Assembly: GCA_965662745.1 (NCBI GenBank)
Contig: CBFIJK010000007.1
Coordinates: 1-64,000, forward strand
Direction: 5' to 3'
Source of the DNA: Anianibacter sp965662745
Lineage (GTDB): Bacteria; Pseudomonadota; Alphaproteobacteria; Rhodobacterales; Rhodobacteraceae
DNA: 64,000 nt
The notes below the pieces were generated by a model. The model was given only the letters and a program-made list of their open reading frames with translations, was not told the origin of the DNA and searched no databases. Positions 34,161 to 41,933 of the stretch are shown here, in pieces. The position numbers were made by a program, and so were the translations under genes. Position 1 is the first letter of the stretch; each line of letters opens with the position of its first letter.

Positions 34161-34787
34161 ATGAGCAAGAACGATCCCTTCGGCTTCGACCTTCGAGTTT
34201 CGTCGGACAAGAAGAAACGCAGCCGTGGACGGCGCGGCATGTCCGGCGCGTTCGAGACCTCGACCAAGGTGTGCGAACACCCCGGCTGCGAGGAAGCGGG
34301 AAAATACCGCGCGCCGAAATCGCCGGACCACCTCGATGACTTCTTCTGGTTCTGCAAGGACCATGTCCGCGAGTACAATCTGAAATGGAACTTCTTCAAC
34401 GGCTCGACCGAGGAAGAATTCGAAGCGCAGATTGACAAGGACCGCGTATGGGAACGGGAAACCAAGCCCTTCCGCAAGACCACCGAAGAACAGGCCTGGT
34501 CGCGTCTGGGCATCGAGGATCCGCATCAGGTTCTCGGCGAGAACGCCACCCGCAATCCCGGCAAGTCGGTCACCGGCAAGCGCAAGCTGCCGCCCACCGA
34601 ACGCAAGGCGCTCGATATCCTTGAGGCCAAGGATTATTCGTCCAAGGCCGACATCCGCAAAGCCTACAAGGCGCTGATCAAGGTGCTGCATCCCGACATG
34701 AACGGCGGCGACCGCAGCCAGGAAGAGATGCTGCAAGAGGTCGTCTGGGCCTGGGACCAGCTGAAAGACAGCCGCAACTTCCAGTAA
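34161..34787 (+). CDS. DnaJ domain-containing protein
   Basis: A 208-residue protein. A four-residue-spaced CEHPGCEEAGKYRAPKSPD segment (two cysteines plus histidines, possibly metal binding) lies near residues 38-56, and a C-terminal J domain holds the HPD tripeptide at 177-179 (KVLHPDMNGGD). The J domain at the C-terminus, rather than N-terminus, is typical of this alphaproteobacterial family. It should stimulate DnaK's ATPase on an unknown client. Confidence 0.9.
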   Translation: MSKNDPFGFDLRVSSDKKKRSRGRRGMSGAFETSTKVCEHPGCEEAGKYRAPKSPDHLDDFFWFCKDHVREYNLKWNFFNGSTEEEFEAQIDKDRVWERETKPFRKTTEEQAWSRLGIEDPHQVLGENATRNPGKSVTGKRKLPPTERKALDILEAKDYSSKADIRKAYKALIKVLHPDMNGGDRSQEEMLQEVVWAWDQLKDSRNFQ

Positions 34788-34820
34788 CGCGTTCGCGCAA
34801 GGGGCGCGGCAGGGGCGATC

Positions 34821-36053
34821 ATGTCGGACACCATCGTTCTCGGCGCGGGGATCGTCGGCATCTCGACCGCGCTCGCGCTTCAGGCGCGGGGGCGCAATGT
34901 CGTCGTGATCGACCGCCGCGCGCCGGGTGAAGAGACCAGTTTCGGCAATGCCGGGGTGATCGAGACCGAAGCGCCCGAGATTCACGCCATGCCGCGCGAT
35001 CCTGGCTCTCTGATGTCTTACATCCTTGGGCGGTCCAACGATGTGACGTGGACACCGGGCCAAGTGCTTCGGCAACTGCCAGAGCTGTTGCGCTATTTCC
35101 GGAACTCGGGCGCTATGCTTCATCGGCAGGCTGCGGATCACTACGCGCCCATCGTGTCCCGCTCGACCGCCGATCATGCCCCTTTGATCGAGGCCGCAGG
35201 CGCGCAGAACCTGATTTCCCGGGACGGATGGGGGTTTCTCTACCGCGATGCCGACACGTTCGAAGCGGCGGTGAAGGATGCCGCGCGGCTGGAGGCTACG
35301 TTCGGTATCGCACCGCGCATTGTATCAGGCGCAGACTACCGCGCCGAAGACCCGGCGCTGACGCGTACGCCTGCGGGCGTTCTGCACTGGCGCGGGGCCT
35401 GGACCTGCGCGGATCCCTCTGAGCTGACGAAATCCTACGCCGCCCTGTTCGAGCGGCGCGGCGGAGAGATCGTGATCGGCGATGCCGGAAGTCTAAAGAA
35501 AAGCGGCGCGGGCTGGAGCGTCGAGAGCGATACCGGCCCTCTCGCGGCCAAGGACGTGGTCATCGCCCTCGGACCTTGGTCCGCCGATCTTGTCCGCCGC
35601 TTCGGCTACCGCGTCCCGATGATCTACAAGCGCGGCTATCATGGGCATTACGCCGCCCCTGCAATGCCCAAACGTCCGCTCTTCGACGCGGCGAATGGCA
35701 TCGTTCTGGCCCCAATGACACGCGGACTGCGCATCACGACCGGCGCCGCCATCGTCCCGCGCGATGCCGCGCCGGATACGCGGCAACTGACGCGCGGTGA
35801 ACGCGCGGCGTCTGAGCTGATGGATATTGGATCCCGTGTGGCAGAGCCGCAATGGCACGGCACGCGGCCCTTCCTTGCAGACCTTCTGCCCCTGACCGGC
35901 CCGGCCCCGCGCCATACCGGACTGTGGTTCAACTTCGGTCACGGGCATCACGGGCTGACGGTTGGCCCCACCACCGCCGATCTGCTCGCGCGCGCGATGG
36001 ACGGGGAAACAGACCCTGTTATGCGTCCGCTTCTGCCTTCGCGCCTCCGTTAG
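34821..36053 (+). CDS. FAD-dependent oxidoreductase, D-amino-acid dehydrogenase-like
   Basis: A 410-residue flavoprotein with the N-terminal dinucleotide-binding motif IVLGAGIVGISTALALQARGRNVVVIDRR, ETSFGNAGVIE shortly after, and the C-terminal FAD motif LWFNFGHGHHGLTVGP (usual form NxGHGxxGWT). This is the DadA-type DAO fold: oxidative deamination of D-amino acids feeding electrons to the respiratory chain. Aggregated family members also act on other amines, so the substrate is not fixed. Convergent with the cyd operon; its stop overlaps the 3' end of the 32-residue CydX-like gene. Confidence 0.87.
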   Translation: MSDTIVLGAGIVGISTALALQARGRNVVVIDRRAPGEETSFGNAGVIETEAPEIHAMPRDPGSLMSYILGRSNDVTWTPGQVLRQLPELLRYFRNSGAMLHRQAADHYAPIVSRSTADHAPLIEAAGAQNLISRDGWGFLYRDADTFEAAVKDAARLEATFGIAPRIVSGADYRAEDPALTRTPAGVLHWRGAWTCADPSELTKSYAALFERRGGEIVIGDAGSLKKSGAGWSVESDTGPLAAKDVVIALGPWSADLVRRFGYRVPMIYKRGYHGHYAAPAMPKRPLFDAANGIVLAPMTRGLRITTGAAIVPRDAAPDTRQLTRGERAASELMDIGSRVAEPQWHGTRPFLADLLPLTGPAPRHTGLWFNFGHGHHGLTVGPTTADLLARAMDGETDPVMRPLLPSRLR

Positions 36054-36148
36054 CCCAGCAGCACCAGCCGGATCGCGTAGGCGACGGCACCGACCACCGC
36101 GACACCGGCGATCCAGAGACCGACGAACCAAAGCAGCTTGCGCAGCAT
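36050..36148 (-). CDS. 32-residue DUF2474/CydX-like membrane peptide
   Basis: A small frame whose ATG overlaps the cydB stop by one base (TGATG). It encodes a peptide starting MLRKLLWFVGLWIAGVAV and ending AIRLVLLG, i.e. a basic N-terminus followed by one transmembrane helix. DUF2474 peptides are found directly after cydB of cyanide-insensitive-type bd oxidases and are thought to be a third subunit like CydX. Its 3' end overlaps the stop of the convergent flavoprotein gene. Confidence 0.82.
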   Translation of the reverse strand: MLRKLLWFVGLWIAGVAVVGAVAYAIRLVLLG

Positions 36149-37167
36149 CAGTGATAGCCCTCGTCCGGGTCCATCTTGCCGCGAAACACCCAATACGCGT
36201 AGCCGGTATAGGCGAGGATCAGGGGCACGAGGATGATCGCACCGACGAACATGAAAAGCTGGGACTTATAGGGGCTGGCGGCGTCCCAGATCGTGACTTC
36301 GGTCGGGATCACATAGGGCCACATCGAGATGCCAAGGCCGATGAAGCACAAGAGGAACAGCACCAGCGCCAGAACGAATGGCGCCCAATCCCAGCCCTCG
36401 CCCTGCAAATAGCGCAGCGACGCTATGGCCACGCCAGCGACGGCGACCGGCACGGGAGAAACGATCAGGATCTCGGGCCAGACGAACCAGCGCTGGTAAT
36501 AGGCCGCCTCCAGAAACGGGGTCCAAAGCGAGACCGCCACGATAAAACCGATGGTGACAAGGCCCAGGACCCGCGCGAGTGCGCGCACCTTGGTCTGGAT
36601 GTCGCCTTCCAGTTTCCAGTTCAGCCAGCACGCCCCAAGAAAGGCGTAGCCCGCGACGACCGCAACGCCTGTCAGGATGGAGAACGGCGTCAGCCAGTCC
36701 CACCAACCGCCCCCATAGGCGCGCCCATCCACGGCGACGCCCTGCAGGATCGCCCCAAGGATAATCCCCTGCGACAGCGCAGCGACGGTCGAGCCGCCGA
36801 TGAAGGCGCCGTCCCAGAAAATCTCGGACCGGCGCGAGGCAGAGCGCCAGCGGAATTCGAACGCGACGCCCCGGAACACCAGCGCCAGCAGCATCGCGAT
36901 CACCGGCGGATAAAGCGCGGGCATGAGGATCGCGTAGGCCATTGGAAAGGCGGCGAACAAGCCGCCACCGCCCAGAACCAGCCAAGTCTCGTTCCCGTCC
37001 CAGACCGGCGCAACGGAATTCATCATGATGTCGCGGTCGCTTTTTCGGCGAAAAAGCGGGTACAGGATGCCGATGCCAAGGTCGAACCCGTCGAGAACGA
37101 CATAGACATAAACCGAAAAGGCCAGCAGCAGGGCCCAGGCGATGGTCAGGTCAAAGCTGATTTCCAT
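36148..37167 (-). CDS. cydB: Cytochrome bd-type quinol oxidase subunit II
   Basis: A 339-residue integral membrane protein with about nine hydrophobic helices. It contains WALLLAFSVYVYVVLDGFDLGIGIL, NSVAPVWDGNETWLVLGGGGLFAAFP and IPTEVTIWDAASP, conserved in CydB/CioB. With CydA it forms a terminal oxidase taking electrons from ubiquinol to oxygen, useful at low oxygen or in the presence of cyanide, NO or sulfide. 12 bases separate it from cydA. AAGGA precedes the ATG. Confidence 0.95.
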   Translation of the reverse strand: MEISFDLTIAWALLLAFSVYVYVVLDGFDLGIGILYPLFRRKSDRDIMMNSVAPVWDGNETWLVLGGGGLFAAFPMAYAILMPALYPPVIAMLLALVFRGVAFEFRWRSASRRSEIFWDGAFIGGSTVAALSQGIILGAILQGVAVDGRAYGGGWWDWLTPFSILTGVAVVAGYAFLGACWLNWKLEGDIQTKVRALARVLGLVTIGFIVAVSLWTPFLEAAYYQRWFVWPEILIVSPVPVAVAGVAIASLRYLQGEGWDWAPFVLALVLFLLCFIGLGISMWPYVIPTEVTIWDAASPYKSQLFMFVGAIILVPLILAYTGYAYWVFRGKMDPDEGYH

Positions 37168-37179
37168 GGCAAGCGGTCC

Positions 37180-38598
37180 TTATTCTGCGGGCGTTGCGTT
37201 TGTGCCGGGCACGATCCCGGCCGTGCGGATCGGCCCTTCGGCGCCGTTCTCATCCGGCTCTACCCGCTTCGGCGGTCGGCCCATGAGACGCAGAAGGTAG
37301 ATGACCCCGGCCCCGAACACCGCGAAATAGATCACGATGAACGCGATCAGCGACGCGGCGACAGCGCTGGCGCCGAGGGGCGAGGCAGCATCCGCGGTCA
37401 ACATCTCGCCATAGATCACATAGGGCTGTCGGCCGACCTCGGTCGTGATCCAGCCCGCAAGAACGGCGATCAGGCCGGACGGCCCCATGACCAAGGTGAT
37501 CCGGTGCAGCCAGGTCGATTCGTAAAGCCGCCCGCGAAACCGCGCATAAAGGCCCAGCACCCCGACGCCCAGCATCAGCATGCCGATGCCAACCATGATG
37601 CGGAAGGACCAGAAAACCATGGCGACGGGGGGCTCTTCAGCATCGGGCACTTGGTCGAGCCCTGCCATCCCGTCATTCCAGCCCTTGTTCAGGATCGGCC
37701 CGCCGATATGCGGGATCTCGACGGAATAGCGCATCTCGCCCGCGTCCTGATCGGGAATGCCGAACAGGATCAGCGGGATGCCCTCGCCGTCCTCATAGCT
37801 TTCGAAATGGCCTTCCATCGCCAGCACCTTGGTGGGCTGGTATTCATAGGTGTTGAGACCATGCTCGTGCCCGATGACGATCTGCAACGGCGCGGTGAAC
37901 GCGATCATCCACATCGCCATCGAGAACATGCGCCGCACGCCCATATTGCCGAACCGCCCGCGCAAGAGATGCCAGGCGCCGACCGCGCCGACGATGAAGG
38001 CGGTCGTGAGATACGCGGCGGTCAGCGTATGGGCGAGGCGATACGGGAAGGACGGGTTGAAGATCACCTCAATCCAGTCGGCGGGCAGGTACTGGCCATT
38101 CTCGCCCACGGTAAAGCCCGCAGGTGTGTGCATCCAGCTGTTCACACTGAGGATCCATGTGGCCGAAATTGCGGTGCCGATGGCGACCATGGCGGTCGCC
38201 AGCATGTGCAGGCCATTACCCACGCGCTTGCGGCCGAACAGCATGATGCCCAGAAAGCCGGCTTCGAGGAAAAAGGCGGTCAAAACTTCATAGGCCATGA
38301 GCGGCCCGATCACCGGCCCCGCGCGATCGGAAAAGACCGACCAGTTGGTGCCAAACTGGTAGGACATCACGATCCCCGACACGACACCCATCGCGAAGGA
38401 GATGGCGAAGATCTTCACCCAGTAATTGAAGAGGTTCAGATAGGTCTCATCCCGCGTGCCAAGATACATCGCGTTGAGAACCGCCAGATAACTGGCAAGA
38501 CCGATTGTGAAGGCGGGAAAAATGAAGTGAAACGCGACCGTGAACCCGAACTGGATACGGGCGAGCAGCAAAGCGTCAAACCCAAGAAACGTTTCCAT
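37180..38598 (-). CDS. cydA: Cytochrome bd-type quinol oxidase subunit I (CioA-like)
   Basis: A 472-residue membrane protein. FHFIFPAFTIG holds a haem-ligand histidine near the N-terminus; FGRKRVGNGLHMLATAMVAIGTAISATWILSVNSWMHTP and LQIVIGHEHG are conserved in CydA. The GRQPYVIYG motif and short overall length indicate the short Q-loop, cyanide-insensitive (CIO) group rather than E. coli bd-I. GAGAGGG precedes the ATG. First gene of cydA-cydB-DUF2474. Confidence 0.95.
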   Translation of the reverse strand: METFLGFDALLLARIQFGFTVAFHFIFPAFTIGLASYLAVLNAMYLGTRDETYLNLFNYWVKIFAISFAMGVVSGIVMSYQFGTNWSVFSDRAGPVIGPLMAYEVLTAFFLEAGFLGIMLFGRKRVGNGLHMLATAMVAIGTAISATWILSVNSWMHTPAGFTVGENGQYLPADWIEVIFNPSFPYRLAHTLTAAYLTTAFIVGAVGAWHLLRGRFGNMGVRRMFSMAMWMIAFTAPLQIVIGHEHGLNTYEYQPTKVLAMEGHFESYEDGEGIPLILFGIPDQDAGEMRYSVEIPHIGGPILNKGWNDGMAGLDQVPDAEEPPVAMVFWSFRIMVGIGMLMLGVGVLGLYARFRGRLYESTWLHRITLVMGPSGLIAVLAGWITTEVGRQPYVIYGEMLTADAASPLGASAVAASLIAFIVIYFAVFGAGVIYLLRLMGRPPKRVEPDENGAEGPIRTAGIVPGTNATPAE

Positions 38599-38638
38599 CG
38601 GACCCTCTCACACCTGTTGTCTACAGGAAAAGAGGTAG

Positions 38639-38670
38639 GTCGCAGGGACCTGAAATGAAGTCCCTGCGAC
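38639..38670 (-). terminator. Strong hairpin between msrB and cydA
   Basis: Perfect 11-bp inverted repeat GTCGCAGGGAC / GTCCCTGCGAC with a 10-base loop, 32 bases past the msrB stop and 41 before the cydA start, all on the minus strand. CTCTTTTCC follows it a few bases later, so it may end msrB transcripts; it could also be a control hairpin for cydA. Confidence 0.6.
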
Positions 38671-38701
38671 ACCTTGTGTAAGCCTGTTCGCCGTGGATTC
38701 C

Positions 38702-39193
38702 TCAGGCAGAGGCAGGCGTGAAGGTCAGCGCAAGCCCGTTGAGGCAGTGGCGCTTGCCTGTCGGTTCCGGCCCGTCATTGAAGATATGGCCAAGATGGCT
38801 GCCGCAGCGGCGGCAATGCACCTCGGTGCGCGGGATCAGAAGAACGAAGTCGCGCTTCGTGCGCACCGCATCGGGGATGCTGTCCCAGAAGCTGGGCCAG
38901 CCGGTGCCGGATTTGTATTTTGTGTCAGACGGATAGACCGGCAGGTCGCAGCCCTTGCAGTGGAACGTGCCCTCGCGCGTCTCGTCGTTGAGCGGCGAGG
39001 TGAACGGGCGTTCGGTGTCTTCTTCGCGCAGGACGGCGTATTCCTCGTCGCTCAGCATCGCGCGCCATTCCTCTTCGGTGCGCGTCACGGTGACGTAATC
39101 GGCTTCCGTCGCGGCGCGTCCGGCGCGGGGCAGACCGGCAAGGCCTGCAAGGCCAAGTGCGGCGGTCGAGGTCAGGAAAATGCGGCGTTTCAT
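38702..39193 (-). CDS. msrB: Exported peptide-methionine (R)-S-oxide reductase
   Basis: A 163-residue MsrB preceded by a signal peptide that fits the Tat consensus (MKRRIFLTSTAALGLAGLAGL, RRxFL). The mature part has the zinc cysteines in HCKGC and CRRCG, GTGWPSFWD, and the catalytic cysteine C150 in KRHCLNGLAL. It reduces R-methionine sulfoxide in periplasmic proteins; the reductant there must come from a periplasmic thioredoxin-like partner, since cytosolic thioredoxin is not available. AGGAG lies before the ATG. Lies between the cyd operon and an ECF sigma pair. Confidence 0.92.
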   Translation of the reverse strand: MKRRIFLTSTAALGLAGLAGLPRAGRAATEADYVTVTRTEEEWRAMLSDEEYAVLREEDTERPFTSPLNDETREGTFHCKGCDLPVYPSDTKYKSGTGWPSFWDSIPDAVRTKRDFVLLIPRTEVHCRRCGSHLGHIFNDGPEPTGKRHCLNGLALTFTPASA

Positions 39194-39382
39194 GGTATCT
39201 CCTCTCTGAAGATCGCTAAGGCATGTCTTTCATATAGGAACGCGCCGCCCGGCCCTCAGGTTCAACCAGGCGGCGCGCCCGCCAGACCGGGCATAGGGGT
39301 ACACCGGCCCGGACTGCTCGGCCTTTCGCGCCAAGCAAGGCGTAGAGGGGCAAGAGCCCGTATCTGTTAGGAAATACGGAAG

Positions 39383-39409
39383 GGGCGGGCTGAAAGTTTC
39401 AGCCCGCCC
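39383..39409 (-). terminator. Palindromic hairpin after the anti-sigma gene
   Basis: Near-perfect 13-bp inverted repeat GGGCGGGCTGAAA / TTTCAGCCCGCCC around one central base, 13 bases after the anti-sigma stop. The U-tract on the minus strand is weak (CCTTCCG), but position and strength suggest a terminator. Confidence 0.65.
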
Positions 39410-39421
39410 GTCACGCAAGGA

Positions 39422-40102
39422 TCACAGTTCGGTGACAGGACCGACACCTAGGATTTGCCCGGTCGGTGCCCCGCCTGGCGCGCCGCCCGGCGGCTCTTCG
39501 GAAATCGCGAGCGTGCCGCCCGGGATCGACGGGCGCAGGTCCTCTGCCGCCGCCAGCGTGACACGGGCGCCTTCGGGGATCACGCCAAGCGATACGGGCG
39601 CTGTGGCCCCCTCGGCGATCAGCCAAAGCTCCAGCACCCGGCCCTCGGGCGCACCGCCTGCACCGCGCGCCAGTTCAAGCGTACCGGTATCAGCATCATA
39701 GGCTGCCGCGACGGCGAAACTGCCGTCCTCGGCCGCGATATTGGCGGCATATTCGGCCTCAGGCGTCGGCGTCAGAAGCGGCAGCGCCGTAAAGAGCGCG
39801 AAGGCCACCGCCGCTGCGGCGACACCGCCGAAGATCATTTCGAAAATCGAGAACCGGCGCTTGGAGCCATCAGAGAACAGCCGCCGTTCCAGCACCTTCT
39901 TCACGCGGCCGGGCGGCGCGGTTTCAACAAAACCGTTGGCCATGCCAGTGAAATCCTCGTCCCAGGCCCGGACAAGCGCAAAGAGCGCCGGAGAGCCATT
40001 AAGCCGGTCTTCGAACGCGGCACGCTCATCGGGATCAAGAAGGTGCAGGGCGTATTCCGCCGCCAGCACCTCGTCATCGCGTCTGTCTTGGGCCTCTGTC
40101 AT
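39422..40102 (-). CDS. Anti-sigma factor (RskA/anti-sigma-K type)
   Basis: A 226-residue protein. The N-terminal cytoplasmic part (DDEVLAAEYALHLLDPDERAAFEDRL, and ALVRAWDEDF) resembles the zinc-less anti-sigma domain; a membrane helix lies near 90-110 (GGVAAAAVAFALFTALPLL), and the periplasmic part matches the RskA C-terminal domain (LELWLIAEGATAPVSLGVI). Its ATG overlaps the sigma gene's stop (ATGA), so it is coupled to and presumably restrains that sigma factor until an envelope signal releases it. Confidence 0.87.
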   Translation of the reverse strand: MTEAQDRRDDEVLAAEYALHLLDPDERAAFEDRLNGSPALFALVRAWDEDFTGMANGFVETAPPGRVKKVLERRLFSDGSKRRFSIFEMIFGGVAAAAVAFALFTALPLLTPTPEAEYAANIAAEDGSFAVAAAYDADTGTLELARGAGGAPEGRVLELWLIAEGATAPVSLGVIPEGARVTLAAAEDLRPSIPGGTLAISEEPPGGAPGGAPTGQILGVGPVTEL

Positions 40103-40641
40103 CTGCTCAGGCACTCTCTCAGTTTCTGCAGGCTGCGGCGCAGCCATGTTCTCATCGTGTTGAGCGGCACATCGTGCTGGTCCGCCAGTTCCTTGTAGCT
40201 GAGACCTTCGAGATAGGCCCCGCGCACGGCAGACGCCTTGTCAGTCTCGAGTTCTCCAAGACAGACGCCGATACGCTCGGCTTCACCCTTGGCGACCGCT
40301 GCCGCTTCGGGGGTTGGATCGCCCGAGGCAAGATCAACGATATCGTCGATATCGTCCGATGGCGCCTTGCGTGCGCGCAGCCGGTCGATGGACAGGTTCC
40401 GCGCCAGCGTGATCAGCCAGGTCATCGGACTGTAGCCGCCCGCCGAATAGCGATCGGCCTTGTGCCAGATCCGGATAAAGACCTCCTGAAGCGCTTCTTC
40501 GGCTTCTGCCCTGTTGTTCAATATACGGAGGCATACACCGAAAAGTTTCGCGCTCGTGGCATCGTAGAGTTTTGAAAAGGCTTTTTGGTTCTTCAGCGCG
40601 ACCTGCGCGATAAGATCCTCGATATGGGCGACGTCCGACAT
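40099..40641 (-). CDS. ECF RNA polymerase sigma factor
   Basis: A 180-residue sigma-70 family protein with region 2 (FSKLYDATSAKLFGVCLRI... EEALQEVFIRIWHKADRY, TWLITLARNLSIDRLRARK) and region 4 (GAYLEGLSYKELADQHDVPLNTMRTWLRRSLQKLREC). No region 1.1 or 3, so ECF class; the adjacent RskA-like anti-sigma suggests the ECF19/SigK-like group. Target genes are not known; the neighbouring Tat-exported MsrB is a plausible regulon member. Confidence 0.93.
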   Translation of the reverse strand: MSDVAHIEDLIAQVALKNQKAFSKLYDATSAKLFGVCLRILNNRAEAEEALQEVFIRIWHKADRYSAGGYSPMTWLITLARNLSIDRLRARKAPSDDIDDIVDLASGDPTPEAAAVAKGEAERIGVCLGELETDKASAVRGAYLEGLSYKELADQHDVPLNTMRTWLRRSLQKLRECLSR

Positions 40642-40811
40642 GAAAGGTTCCCTATGGCGTTGCTCTGAACCTAGCAGATGCGTGCCCGCACGCCAGTATG
40701 GCGCGGCGAAATGGCAGGGGTGACGTTGACCTTATCCGCGTTATCTTACACAACGCGAGCGAACAGGCGGCTTGGTCCGCGATCTAAAACTCTTCCCCGA
40801 ATGAGGACGAC

Positions 40812-41798
40812 ATGGCCGACGGCAACTTGGATATTGCGGCGAAACCCAGCCAAGAGGTGTCGGTGCGCGACGTATTCGGGATCGACAGCGATATGATGGT
40901 CGATGCCTTTGAAGAAGGGAATGAACGCGTTCCCGAGCTGGATCCGACCTATCGGTTCGATCACGACACAACGATGGCGATCCTGGCGGGGTTCCAGTTC
41001 AATCGCCGCGTGATGGTCCAGGGTTACCACGGCACCGGCAAGTCGACCCATATCGAACAGGTCGCCGCCCGGCTCAACTGGCCCTGCGTGCGCGTGAACC
41101 TTGATAGCCATATCAGCCGGATCGACCTGATCGGCAAGGACGCGATCAAGCTGAAAGAGGGCGTGCAGGTCACCGAATTTCAGGAAGGCATCCTGCCCTG
41201 GGCCTTGCGCAACCCGACCGCCATCGTCTTCGATGAATACGACGCGGGCCGCGCGGACGTGATGTTCGTGATCCAGCGGGTTCTGGAAGTCGACGGCAAG
41301 CTGACGCTTCTCGATCAGAACAAGGTCCTTCAGCCGCACCCCTTCTTCCGGATCTTCGCCACCGCCAACACGGTCGGCCTTGGCGATACGACCGGCCTCT
41401 ACCACGGCACCCAGCAGATCAACCAGGGCCAGATGGACCGCTGGTCGCTGGTCGCGACGCTGAACTATCTAGAGCATGACGCCGAGGTGGATATCGTCCT
41501 GTCGAAGAACCCCGGTCTCAACACCGATGCGGGCCGCCGCACCGTGAGCCAGATGGTGACCGTCGCCGATCTGACGCGCACGGCCTTCATGAACGGCGAT
41601 CTGTCGACGGTGATGAGCCCCCGGACCGTCATCGCCTGGGCGCAGAACGCGGATATCTTCAAGGATGTCGGCTATGCGTTCCGCGTGACTTTCCTCAACA
41701 AATGCGACGAGCTGGAGCGGCAGACCGTCGCCGAGTTCTATCAGCGCTGCTTTGACGAAGAGCTGCCAGAAAGCGCCGTCAGCGCGGCGGGACGCTGA
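40812..41798 (+). CDS. cobS: Cobaltochelatase subunit CobS
   Basis: A 328-residue AAA+ subunit of aerobic cobaltochelatase. MVQGYHGTGKSTHIEQVAARLNWP holds Walker A; AIVFDEYDAGRADVMFVIQRVLE holds Walker B, followed by ATANTVGLGDTTGLYHGT. With CobT and CobN it inserts cobalt into hydrogenobyrinic acid a,c-diamide with ATP. Family length is normal. GAGG precedes the ATG at 40812. Note that the Salmonella-style gene at 60170 is also called cobS but is a different enzyme. Confidence 0.96.
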   Translation: MADGNLDIAAKPSQEVSVRDVFGIDSDMMVDAFEEGNERVPELDPTYRFDHDTTMAILAGFQFNRRVMVQGYHGTGKSTHIEQVAARLNWPCVRVNLDSHISRIDLIGKDAIKLKEGVQVTEFQEGILPWALRNPTAIVFDEYDAGRADVMFVIQRVLEVDGKLTLLDQNKVLQPHPFFRIFATANTVGLGDTTGLYHGTQQINQGQMDRWSLVATLNYLEHDAEVDIVLSKNPGLNTDAGRRTVSQMVTVADLTRTAFMNGDLSTVMSPRTVIAWAQNADIFKDVGYAFRVTFLNKCDELERQTVAEFYQRCFDEELPESAVSAAGR

Positions 41799-41830
41799 TC
41801 AGGCGCCGCGTCGATACCGGGCGTGGGAAC

Positions 41831-41886
41831 GAGGGGCTCTGCCCCTCGCGCTCCCCGAGGTATTTTTCGAACCAAAGTGGATGGGG
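41831..41886 (+). repeat. Intergenic palindromic repeat, copy B
   Basis: 33 bases after the CobS stop and before cobT. GAGGGGCTCTGCCCCTC hairpin, GCG spacer, CTCCCCGAGGTATTTTTCGA, then ACCAAAGTGGATGGGG. Same block order as copies at 6338 (inverted) and 48046. Confidence 0.7.
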
Positions 41887-41933
41887 CGCGCGATGATGTC
41901 CCGGCGCTCCGAGGATGAAAGACGCTGAGTTCC

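Noticed and set aside
35962..38658. 898-codon open frame on the plus strand
   Set aside because: Antisense to cydAB and overlapping the flavoprotein; composition typical of an antisense shadow.
38599..38701. FNR/FixK site upstream of cydA
   Set aside because: No TTGAT-N4-ATCAA-like dyad is present; only the strong hairpin was found.
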